Shown: positions 1 through 5,856 of the stretch, in pieces
How the letters are laid out: the number at the start of each line of letters is the position of its first letter
Numbering within the stretch: position 1 is the first letter of the stretch
Source of the DNA: Syntrophorhabdaceae bacterium
GTDB taxonomy: Bacteria > Desulfobacterota > Syntrophorhabdia > Syntrophorhabdales > Syntrophorhabdaceae
DNA: 8,417 nucleotides
Direction of reading: 5' to 3'
Assembly: GCA_026416315.1 (NCBI GenBank)
Contig: JAOAFK010000066.1
Span: 1-8,417, forward strand
Notes under the pieces: model-generated
What the model was told of the DNA's origin: nothing
Database searches by the model: none
The model's input: the letters and a program-made list of their open reading frames with translations, nothing else
Translations under genes and position numbers: made by a program

Positions 1-150
1 CCAGAGGCACATAAAAGAAAATTCGTTATCATTCCCTGCATTGAAATTGAGCCAGAAATCATACATCCTCTGTTTAAAAAAAGATTAATAGATTTTTTAG
101 ATGACATTGGAGATGAACAAAAGGTAGAATTAATAAAAAAATTTGAATAA
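1..150 (+). CDS. folK: FolK C-terminus (5'-truncated by window edge)
   Basis: The last 49 codons of an open frame that enters from the left edge and stops at TAA 148-150. The translation begins PEAHKRKFVIIPC and continues with EIEPEIIHP. This matches the C-terminal signature of 6-hydroxymethyl-7,8-dihydropterin pyrophosphokinase: a P.xH.R.FVL.PL stretch, then EIAPxxxHP, then a short terminal helix. FolK transfers pyrophosphate from ATP to 6-hydroxymethyldihydropterin in cytoplasmic folate synthesis. The N-terminal substrate and ATP residues lie outside the window and cannot be checked. talC follows on the same strand after 19 bp, so the two are probably cotranscribed. The assignment rests on this short tail alone, but the tail is characteristic. 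Confidence 0.8.
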   Translation, partial: PEAHKRKFVIIPCIEIEPEIIHPLFKKRLIDFLDDIGDEQKVELIKKFE

Positions 151-169
151 CACATGGATGGAGGTTCAC

Positions 170-814
170 ATGAAGTTTTTTATCGATACGGCAAATATTG
201 ATGAGATAAAAAAAGGCCTGGAGATGGGACTTGTGGATGGTGTGACAACAAACCCGACACTCCTTGCAAAGGAAAAAAGAGACCCAAATGAGATTATAAA
301 GGAGATTATGTCTATAGTTAAGGGGCCTGTAAGCCTCGAGGTCATCTCAAAAGATACAGAAGGGATGTGCAAAGAGGCAAGAGAGCTGGCATCGCTGGGA
401 GAAAATGCAGTAATTAAAATACCCATGACTGAAGATGGGATAAAGGCTGTAAGGATTTTATCCCTTGAAGGGATAAAAACAAATGTCACCCTTGTTTTTC
501 AGCCACTTCAGGCACTAATTGCTGCCAAGGCTGGGGCCACCTATGTAAGTCCTTTTATAGGAAGACTTGACGATATTTCATCAAGGGGTATGGCCATAAT
601 AGAAGACATAACAACAATCTTTAATAACTATGGATTTGAAACAGAAGTAATAGTGGCAAGCATAAGAAACCCTTTGCATGTGCTGGATGCAGCCTTATTA
701 GGAGCTGACATTGCAACGATTCCCTTTAATGTATTAAAACAACTCATAGCTCATCCACTGACAGATATTGGAATTGAAAAATTTCTTAAAGATTGGAACA
801 CTATAAAGAAATAA
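170..814 (+). CDS. talC: Small transaldolase, TalC/Fsa family
   Basis: A 214-residue class I aldolase of the small transaldolase / fructose-6-phosphate aldolase family. It would move a dihydroxyacetone unit between sugar phosphates in the non-oxidative pentose phosphate pathway. Visible motifs are the N-terminal FIDTANIDEI, VTTNPT (25-30), the Schiff-base lysine K83 in VIKIPMT, NVTLVF and YVSPFIGRLDD. Length is normal for the family. Residue E57 (SLEVIS) and F129 (SPFIG) occupy the positions that are Gln and Tyr in E. coli FsaA and Glu and Phe in transaldolases, so transaldolase activity is more likely than F6P aldolase. The ATG at 170 was chosen over the TTG at 143 because GGAGG at 160-164 sits 5 bp before it and family members begin MxFFIDTAN. 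It converges on recR with a 7-bp gap and no obvious terminator. Confidence 0.93.
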   Translation: MKFFIDTANIDEIKKGLEMGLVDGVTTNPTLLAKEKRDPNEIIKEIMSIVKGPVSLEVISKDTEGMCKEARELASLGENAVIKIPMTEDGIKAVRILSLEGIKTNVTLVFQPLQALIAAKAGATYVSPFIGRLDDISSRGMAIIEDITTIFNNYGFETEVIVASIRNPLHVLDAALLGADIATIPFNVLKQLIAHPLTDIGIEKFLKDWNTIKK

Positions 815-821
815 AATCCGA

Positions 822-1418
822 CTATAGTTCTTTTCTGTTTTCTAATGAACTTTTAATGGTCTGGGGGTCTGTATAGATTATATCCCCTCCCACAGGAATG
901 CCGAAGGCAATTCTTGTGATACGGACATTACGGCCTTTTAAAATCTCACTGATATAATGGGCTGTTGTATTACCCTCTATATTTGGATTTGTAGCTATAA
1001 TCACCTCTTTTATAGGTTCTCTTTCTATTCTTTCTTTTAATTCTGCTATACGTATCTCATCCGGGCCTATGCCTTCTAAAGGATTGATCACTCCATGGAG
1101 GATATGGAATTTATAACGGTTCGGGTAGGATGATTCTATCACCATCATATGAGAAGGCTCTTCCACAACACACAATATCTCTTTTCCCCTTCTCTCATCC
1201 GTGCATATTACGCATGGGTCTTTTTCTGTTATATTAAAACACGTGCTGCAGAGTCTTATCTTATCTTTAATGTCCATTAGACTCTTTGAGAGTTCAAACA
1301 CATAGTCTCTGTTTGCATTCAAAAGAAAAAAAGCGAGTCTTGTGGCTGTTTTTCTTCCTATACCGGGAAGCCTTGTTAAATTTGTTATAAGATGCTCTAT
1401 AGCTTCAGGATAATGCAT
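822..1418 (-). CDS. recR: Recombination mediator RecR
   Basis: A 198-residue protein of normal RecR length. With RecO and RecF it loads RecA onto SSB-coated gapped DNA. Domains in order: an N-terminal helix-hairpin-helix with LPGIGRKTATRLAF (17-30); a four-cysteine zinc site C57, C60, C69, C72; a Toprim domain starting near residue 80 with VVEEPSH and containing GIGPDEI, ATNPNIEGN and TTAHYI; and the C-terminal FGIPVGGDI signature with D184 in YTDPQT. It is the last gene of dnaX-ebfC-recR, a well-known conserved cluster. Only 8 bp separate it from the ebfC stop. The 15 bases before its ATG are AT-rich with no Shine-Dalgarno sequence, so translation may depend on coupling to ebfC. It converges on talC. 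Confidence 0.97.
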   Translation of the reverse strand: MHYPEAIEHLITNLTRLPGIGRKTATRLAFFLLNANRDYVFELSKSLMDIKDKIRLCSTCFNITEKDPCVICTDERRGKEILCVVEEPSHMMVIESSYPNRYKFHILHGVINPLEGIGPDEIRIAELKERIEREPIKEVIIATNPNIEGNTTAHYISEILKGRNVRITRIAFGIPVGGDIIYTDPQTIKSSLENRKEL

Positions 1419-1426
1419 AAAAAAAT

Positions 1427-1741
1427 TTAAAATGGCAATGGCATGCCAGCCAGACCTGTGATCTTTGCCATCTCTTCCTGGAGCATCTCTTTTGATTTAT
1501 TAAGGCCTTCGTTCACCGCCGCAATGATCAGATCCTCAAGGAGCTCCTTATCCCTTTCTTCCCATATCTCCTCCGAGATTTTAATACTTATCACCTCCTG
1601 CTTACCATTAACTACACATGTGACCATGCCACCACCGCTTTGTGCCTCAACTGTCTTTGTGCCGATCTCTTCCTGCATCTTTTGCAGCTTTTCCTGAATC
1701 TTTTTTGCCTGACCCAATAACTGGCTTAAATTCTTTGACAT
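1427..1741 (-). CDS. ebfC: YbaB/EbfC family nucleoid-associated protein
   Basis: A 104-residue small DNA-binding protein of the YbaB/EbfC family, which forms a tweezer-shaped dimer and coats DNA. The N-terminal part (about 5-27) is a Lys/Gln/Glu-rich helix (LLGQAKKIQEKLQKMQEEI). It is followed by the family's beta-strand core with AQSGGGMVTCVVNGKQEVISIKI, and a C-terminal helix with LEDLIIAAVNEGLNKS and the Gly/Met-rich end ITGLAGMPLPF. Length and motifs are standard. A strong AGGAGG lies 5 bp before the ATG on the minus strand. The gene sits between dnaX (16 bp upstream) and recR (8 bp downstream), its usual place. The precise role of this family in recombination or nucleoid structure is not settled. 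Confidence 0.95.
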   Translation of the reverse strand: MSKNLSQLLGQAKKIQEKLQKMQEEIGTKTVEAQSGGGMVTCVVNGKQEVISIKISEEIWEERDKELLEDLIIAAVNEGLNKSKEMLQEEMAKITGLAGMPLPF

Positions 1742-1757
1742 CCTATCCTCCTATACA

Positions 1758-3245
1758 TTAAGAACTGAATATCAATTCTGCCTCTCTTACATATTCACTG
1801 ATATCTTCTCTTTTCTTTTCCTGGGGTTCAAAAAATATCAAAGCAATATCTCTTTTGAAAAAATCATGGGCAAGTCTTTTCATATCTTCCTTTATGTTTT
1901 TATCATCTTTTATAAAACTGTAATTTCCGTCAAGGATAATGACAAACTTATCTCCCTCCATCTTTACATCAAGGTTTTCCACTATGCCGCCAATAAAGGG
2001 TTTCCTTTCTTTTAAATATTTTATAAATGATTTTAAATCATCCATTTTTTCAACATTACCTTCTAAAGGTATTTTTTTATTTTCCAATATCTCCTGTTGC
2101 GACTGAAATTCATTTTTAGTCGCAGCTAATCCAAGTCTTTTTTCATTTTCTTCTGGACGATTTATCATATTAAAGATATTTATATACAGGAGCTCTAAGG
2201 AAAACCTTGCAAATGGACCTTTTAAAGTTTCAAATGAAGTAAGGAGATAATTCAATATATCCTGTATCTGAAAATATGGGATAAGATTTGATAGTTCGAT
2301 AAATCTTTCCCTCTCCTGTTCACTTACTGATACGAATGAAGGTATTTCTTCACATGCCTTTATAAGCATAAGGTTTCTAAAAATGGATACAATTCCGTTG
2401 TAAATCTGTGTTATATCATAGCCTTTTTCAATTACAGTTTCTAATATCTCAAAACCTTTTTTCATGTCATTTTTAAAAATAGACTCCACTATCTTGAATA
2501 TAACTTCTTTTTCTATAATGCCGATTATATCTATCACATCTTTTTCATGAATGTAACCCCCACAGAAAGAGATGATCTGGTCAAGGAGTGATTCTGCGTC
2601 CCTTAAACTCCCATCTGCCTCTACAGCAATATGATTAAGGGCAGCCTCCTCATATCTAACACCCTCTGTATCACAGATTCTTTTTAACTGTTCCACGATG
2701 TCTTTATCTGAAATCCTTCTGAAATCGAATCTCTGACAGCGGGACATTATTGTATAGGGAATTTTATGTACCTCTGTAGTGGCGAGGATAAATATATTGT
2801 GTCCTGGTGGTTCCTCAAGGGTTTTAAGAAATGCATTTCTTGCCTCTGTTGTAAGCATATGGGCCTCATCGAGAATATATACCTTGTACTTCCCCCTCAT
2901 GGGTAAGTACTTAACACTTTCAGATAGCTCTCTTATATCTTCGATCTTCCTTGCTGATGCCGCATCTATTTCAACAATATCAACAAAACTATTATTATCG
3001 ATGGCTCTGCAATTTTCACACATACCACATGGTTCTTCCCTTGGCCCCTCCTTGCAGTTGAGCGCCTTTGCAAATATCCGTGCTAAAGAAGTCTTTCCAA
3101 CACCTCTCGGTCCTGTAAACAGATAGGCATGGGCAATTCTATTGGATCTAATGGAATTTTTTATTGTAGTTGTAATATGGGATTGGCCGACAACTTCTTC
3201 AAATTTTTTAGGTCTCCATCTTCTTGCAATTACTGTATAGGCCAT
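1758..3245 (-). CDS. dnaX: DNA polymerase III clamp-loader subunit tau/gamma
   Basis: A 495-residue AAA+ ATPase that opens and loads the beta clamp at the replication fork and, in its tau form, links polymerase cores. Seen: Walker A GPRGVGKT (45-52); zinc cysteines C64, C73, C76, C79; Walker B LDEAH (125-129); sensor 1 LATTE (154-158); the SRC arginine finger (168-170); sensor 2 GSLRD (212-216); and the clamp-loader collar domain to about 362. A polar linker (about 363-400) then leads to a short C-terminal domain ending LIFSS, shorter than E. coli tau. The linker codons contain a run of seven A residues (plus-strand T run at 2072-2078), where slippage in either direction would end translation within a few codons. 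The start is weakly supported by AGAAGAA upstream and by the family-typical MAYTVIARRWRP. The SRP RNA ends 34 bp upstream on the same strand. Confidence 0.97.
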   Translation of the reverse strand: MAYTVIARRWRPKKFEEVVGQSHITTTIKNSIRSNRIAHAYLFTGPRGVGKTSLARIFAKALNCKEGPREEPCGMCENCRAIDNNSFVDIVEIDAASARKIEDIRELSESVKYLPMRGKYKVYILDEAHMLTTEARNAFLKTLEEPPGHNIFILATTEVHKIPYTIMSRCQRFDFRRISDKDIVEQLKRICDTEGVRYEEAALNHIAVEADGSLRDAESLLDQIISFCGGYIHEKDVIDIIGIIEKEVIFKIVESIFKNDMKKGFEILETVIEKGYDITQIYNGIVSIFRNLMLIKACEEIPSFVSVSEQERERFIELSNLIPYFQIQDILNYLLTSFETLKGPFARFSLELLYINIFNMINRPEENEKRLGLAATKNEFQSQQEILENKKIPLEGNVEKMDDLKSFIKYLKERKPFIGGIVENLDVKMEGDKFVIILDGNYSFIKDDKNIKEDMKRLAHDFFKRDIALIFFEPQEKKREDISEYVREAELIFSS

Positions 3246-3270
3246 TTTTTAGTTCTTCTTTTATAAGTTT

Positions 3271-3279
3271 TAATAAAAA
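3271..3279 (-). terminator. Possible intrinsic terminator after ffs
   Basis: On the minus strand the closing SRP RNA stem ends in GCCTGG and runs directly into TTTTTATTA. The SRP hairpin itself could therefore serve as the terminator stem with this U-tract. The tract is interrupted by an A and there is no separate hairpin, so read-through into dnaX is plausible. Confidence 0.4.
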
Positions 3280-3370
3280 CCAGGCTTGCTGCGGCACACG
3301 GGAAAACTACTACCGCTGCTTTCTTCCGAACCTGACGGGGTTTGTAGCCTCCACGTTGCGCAGGGCCTGG
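3280..3370 (-). ncRNA. ffs: Small (4.5S-type) signal recognition particle RNA
   Basis: The minus strand carries the near-invariant SRP domain IV core GTCAGGTTCGGAAGAAAGCA, with the GGAA tetraloop complementary to 3324-3327 and the asymmetric loop that binds Ffh. The flanks pair into one long imperfect hairpin closed by CCAGGC at the 5' end (3365-3370) and GCCTGG at the 3' end (3280-3285). This gives an RNA of about 91 nt, the 4.5S size class without an Alu domain. With Ffh it targets nascent membrane proteins to the translocon. tRNA-Ser lies 16 bp upstream on the same strand and dnaX 34 bp downstream. A run of T residues directly follows the closing stem. The exact ends are inferred from the pairing. 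Confidence 0.92.
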
Positions 3371-3386
3371 CGTATTTTTTATCACA

Positions 3387-3480
3387 TGGCGGAGAGAGAG
3401 GGATTTGAACCCTCGGTCCCGCTTTGTGGCGGAACACACGATTTCCAGTCGTGCTCCTTCGGCCTCTCGGACATCTCTCC
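3387..3480 (-). tRNA. tRNA-Ser(GGA)
   Basis: A class II tRNA reading UCC and UCU serine codons. The 7-bp acceptor stem GGAGAGA (complement of 3474-3480) pairs with TCTCTCC (complement of 3391-3397). The anticodon GGA (complement of 3444-3446) sits in loop CTGGAAA between CACGA and TCGTG. A long variable arm is seen as GTTCCGC / GCGGGAC, diagnostic for Ser, Leu or Tyr tRNAs. The T arm is GAGGG-TTCAAAT-CCCTC. The discriminator is G and the 3' CCA is encoded (3387-3389). It precedes the SRP RNA by 16 bp on the same strand, so both probably come from one processed precursor. Confidence 0.96.
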
Positions 3481-3487
3481 CTGTTTT

Positions 3488-3517
3488 TTTATATCATACA
3501 TGATAAATATTAAACAA
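3488..3517 (-). promoter_or_regulatory. Candidate promoter for tRNA-Ser/ffs
   Basis: On the minus strand, TTGTTT (complement of 3512-3517) lies 18 bp before TATAAA (complement of 3488-3493). This would start transcription almost at the mature tRNA 5' end. The -35 matches poorly and an overlapping TATGAT (3493-3498) is a rival -10. The call relies mainly on position in the 124-bp gap 3481-3604, which otherwise holds only AT-rich sequence and the leader of the divergent DUF39 gene. Confidence 0.3.
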
Positions 3518-3593
3518 GAGGTTTCAACTCCCCAAGGAAATATTATGGATTTTATTCATTCGTAGTGATAAAATTGGTATCTTATTATTAAAG

Positions 3594-3599
3594 AGGAGG
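3594..3599 (+). promoter_or_regulatory. Strong RBS fixing the TTG start of the DUF39 gene
   Basis: AGGAGG, 5 bp before a TTG at 3605. It is the only strong Shine-Dalgarno near the beginning of the frame, and the first in-frame ATG is at codon 24, inside conserved sequence. This supports TTG as the initiator. Confidence 0.7.
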
Positions 3600-3604
3600 T
3601 AGTC

Positions 3605-4816
3605 TTGAAGACCATAGATGAAATAAATGAAAAGATAAAACAAGGTAAGGCAGTTGTTGTTACTGCAGAAGAGATGATAGAAATTGTGAAAGAAAAAGGA
3701 ACAAAAAAGGCATCAGAATATGTTGACGTAGTGACAACAGGGACATTCGGACCTATGTGCAGTAGTGGCATGTTTTTGAATGTAGGACACTCAAAGCCGA
3801 GGATAAAAATAGGCGGGGGTAAGTGTCTTTTAAACGATGTCCCTGCATATTGCGGTCTTGCTGCAGTAGATATATATATAGGCGCGACGGCATTGCCAGA
3901 GGATGACCCAAAAAACATGGTCTATCCTGGTGCCTTTAGATACGGTGGGGGACACGTGATAGAAGATTTTGTGAGTGGAAAAGATATAAAATTTATCGCC
4001 ACTGCCTATGGCACTGATTGTTATCCCAAAAAGAAGATTGAGACCTACATAAACAAATATAATGTAAACGAGGCATATCTCTTTAATCCGAGAAATGCTT
4101 ACCAGAATTACAACGTGGCGGTGAATTTGGGAAATCGCATGATTTATACATACATGGGGATCATAAAACCAAATTTAGGCAGTGCAAATTATTGCAGCGC
4201 AGGTCAACTCTCACCCCTTTTAAAAGACCCTAAATACAGAACTATAGGTATAGGCACGAAAATCTTTTTAGGTGGTGGCATAGGATATGTTACATGGAAT
4301 GGAACACAGCACAACCCCTGTGTACCGAGAAGCCCTGATGGCATACCACGAGCAGGTGCTGGGACACTCGCTGTCATAGGGGACGCAAAGAAGATGAGTC
4401 CTGACTTTTTAAGGGGTGCAAGTTTTATTGGTTATGGGGCAACCATATTTGTAGGTCTTGGCATACCCATACCTGTATTAGATGAAGAAATGGCATATTT
4501 TACATCAAGAAGCGATGAAGACTACTGGGCACAGGTCGTGGATTACGGAAATGATTATCCCAACAGAAACCCCGTAAGTCTCTGTGAGGTAAACTATGCC
4601 CAATTAAAATCTGGTAAAATTATAATAAACGGAAAAGAAGTGCCTACCTTTCCCATATCGAGTTATTCAAAGGCCCAGGAAATTGCAATTTTATTAAAAG
4701 AGTGGATACAATCAGGAAGTTTTTTGCTTACAAACCCTGTTGCTCCCTTGCCAGGGATTGAATCAGATATAAAGATGAATACCCTTGAAGTAAGAACTTC
4801 TAATAACAACATATAA
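3605..4816 (+). CDS. Homocysteine biosynthesis protein, DUF39/HcyBio family
   Basis: A 403-residue protein recognised as the HcyBio (DUF39, COG1900) family. In methanogens, members of this family make homocysteine from aspartate semialdehyde with sulfur carried as a persulfide. Visible features are the N-terminal helix IDEINEKIKQGKAVVVTAEEM, TTGTFGPMCSSGMFLNVGH with C52, GGGKCLLNDVPAYCGLAA (C74, C83), PGAFRYGGGHVIEDFV, ATAYGTDCYP with C139, GGGIGYVTWNGTQHNP, and FIGYGATIFVGLGIPIPVLDEEM. C52 and C139 are the best candidates for sulfur-handling cysteines by comparison with the methanogen proteins, recalled rather than aligned. The methanogen homologue carries C-terminal CBS domains; this one ends soon after the core, a form known in bacteria. 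It uses a TTG start with AGGAGG. A PP-loop thiolase follows after 29 bp, suggesting an operon. Its activity in this organism is inferred from family. Confidence 0.85.
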   Translation: MKTIDEINEKIKQGKAVVVTAEEMIEIVKEKGTKKASEYVDVVTTGTFGPMCSSGMFLNVGHSKPRIKIGGGKCLLNDVPAYCGLAAVDIYIGATALPEDDPKNMVYPGAFRYGGGHVIEDFVSGKDIKFIATAYGTDCYPKKKIETYINKYNVNEAYLFNPRNAYQNYNVAVNLGNRMIYTYMGIIKPNLGSANYCSAGQLSPLLKDPKYRTIGIGTKIFLGGGIGYVTWNGTQHNPCVPRSPDGIPRAGAGTLAVIGDAKKMSPDFLRGASFIGYGATIFVGLGIPIPVLDEEMAYFTSRSDEDYWAQVVDYGNDYPNRNPVSLCEVNYAQLKSGKIIINGKEVPTFPISSYSKAQEIAILLKEWIQSGSFLLTNPVAPLPGIESDIKMNTLEVRTSNNNI

Positions 4817-4845
4817 ACATATAATAAATATAGCAACAGGCTATC

Positions 4846-5832
4846 ATGAAGGTAAAGGCAATCTCATTGATCTCCGGTGGTTTGGATAGTGTTGTTTCCA
4901 CAAAATTGATAATGGATCAGGGCATAGAGGTAATAGGACTTCACTTTATCTCTATCTTTCAAAACAAAAGGGAATCTCTCCGGGGTCTTATGGCAAAAAA
5001 AAGCGCAGAAGAACTCGGTATAAGGCTGATCACAAAAGAAAAAGGCATGGATTATTTACATCTCATTGTAAATCCATCTCATGGATATGGAAAAAATATG
5101 AATCCATGCATAGACTGCAGGATTTACATGCTTAAAAAGGCAAAAGAGATAATGGATGAAGAGGGTGCAAGTTTTTTAATTACAGGAGAGGTTCTTGGTC
5201 AAAGACCTATGTCACAGAGAAGAGAAGCCATAAATCTCATAGAAAAGAAAAGTGGACTAAAAGGTTTGATTTTAAGACCTCTTTCTGCAAAGCTTTTTCC
5301 ATTAACCATACCTGAAGAAAAAGGGTTAATAGATAGATCAAGATTACTCGACATAGCAGGAAGGTCAAGGCATGTTCAGTTTGAGCTGGTGCAAAGGTAC
5401 AATATAAAAGAATTTAGCCTCCCAGGCGGGGGATGCCTTTTGACAGACCCTATATTTTCAAAAAAACTAAAAGACCTGATGAAATATCATAGGGAGTTCA
5501 CTATGACCGACATAGAACTTTTAACCATTGGCAGGCACTTCAGGATTAATGAGAAAACAAAAATCATTGTGGGCAGGGATAAAAAGGAAAACGAAAGGCT
5601 CAACTCCCTAAAGGAAGGTTATACATTTATTACACCCATAAACTTTCCAGGCCCATCTGCTGTTATAATGGGTGAGGTAGACACCTCAATCATTGAACTT
5701 GCAGCAAATATAATAGGCCATTATAGCAAGTCAAAAGAAGAAAAAATAATTTTAAAGATAAATAATAATGTGTATTTAGAATATAAACTAAAAAAAGATA
5801 TTGCTTCCTTACTTGAGGAATATAAAATTTAA
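4846..5832 (+). CDS. PP-loop ATP pyrophosphatase, ThiI/MnmA-like thiolase with NFACT-R_2-like tail
   Basis: A 328-residue adenylating enzyme of the PP-loop superfamily, probably inserting sulfur into a tRNA base. Its target is unknown. The P-loop SGGLDS is at 10-15. The stretch YGKNMNPCIDCRIYM holds C88 and C91 as CxxC, GEVLGQRPMSQ is at 114-124, and the third cysteine C197 lies in PGGGCLLTDP. A CxxC plus one distant Cys is the arrangement that holds a [4Fe-4S] cluster in archaeal-type ThiI and TtuA/NcsA enzymes, so a cluster-dependent mechanism is inferred. Residues about 222-280 (ELLTIGRHFR, IVGRDKKEN, GP) resemble the NFACT-R_2 RNA-binding domain. There is no THUMP or rhodanese domain, so this is not classical ThiI, although databases often label this family as a tRNA thiouridylase or methyltransferase. 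Its ATG has only a weak RBS. It lies 29 bp after DUF39 and 24 bp before the deaminase gene. Confidence 0.8.
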   Translation: MKVKAISLISGGLDSVVSTKLIMDQGIEVIGLHFISIFQNKRESLRGLMAKKSAEELGIRLITKEKGMDYLHLIVNPSHGYGKNMNPCIDCRIYMLKKAKEIMDEEGASFLITGEVLGQRPMSQRREAINLIEKKSGLKGLILRPLSAKLFPLTIPEEKGLIDRSRLLDIAGRSRHVQFELVQRYNIKEFSLPGGGCLLTDPIFSKKLKDLMKYHREFTMTDIELLTIGRHFRINEKTKIIVGRDKKENERLNSLKEGYTFITPINFPGPSAVIMGEVDTSIIELAANIIGHYSKSKEEKIILKINNNVYLEYKLKKDIASLLEEYKI

Positions 5833-5856
5833 AAATTAAATTTTAAGAGGTGAGGG

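Noticed and set aside
143..169. TTG at 143 as start of talC
   Set aside because: It would overlap the end of folK and adds nine residues not seen in the family. GGAGG at 160-164 clearly serves the ATG at 170.
2133..2144. Six-A run at dnaX codons 368-370 as an E. coli-like A AAA AAG frameshift heptamer
   Set aside because: The reading frame is GAA AAA AGA, so the heptamer is out of phase for tandem -1 slippage, and no stimulatory stem-loop was recognised.
3230..3439. Minus-strand 69-codon frame upstream of dnaX
   Set aside because: It reads through SRP RNA and tRNA-Ser in a non-dnaX frame. The peptide LRHVIKNTPGPAQRGG is a familiar tRNA/SRP translation artefact.
3224..3565. Open frame of 113 codons on the plus strand across the dnaX start and the RNA genes
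   Set aside because: It lies entirely over the complement of dnaX, ffs and tRNA-Ser. Its apparent coding is explained by those RNAs and it resembles no protein family.
3481..3604. SAM/SAH-type riboswitch upstream of the homocysteine gene
   Set aside because: Only a short GAG/CTC pairing is visible and no conserved aptamer core could be recognised. 124 bp shared with a divergent promoter leaves little room.
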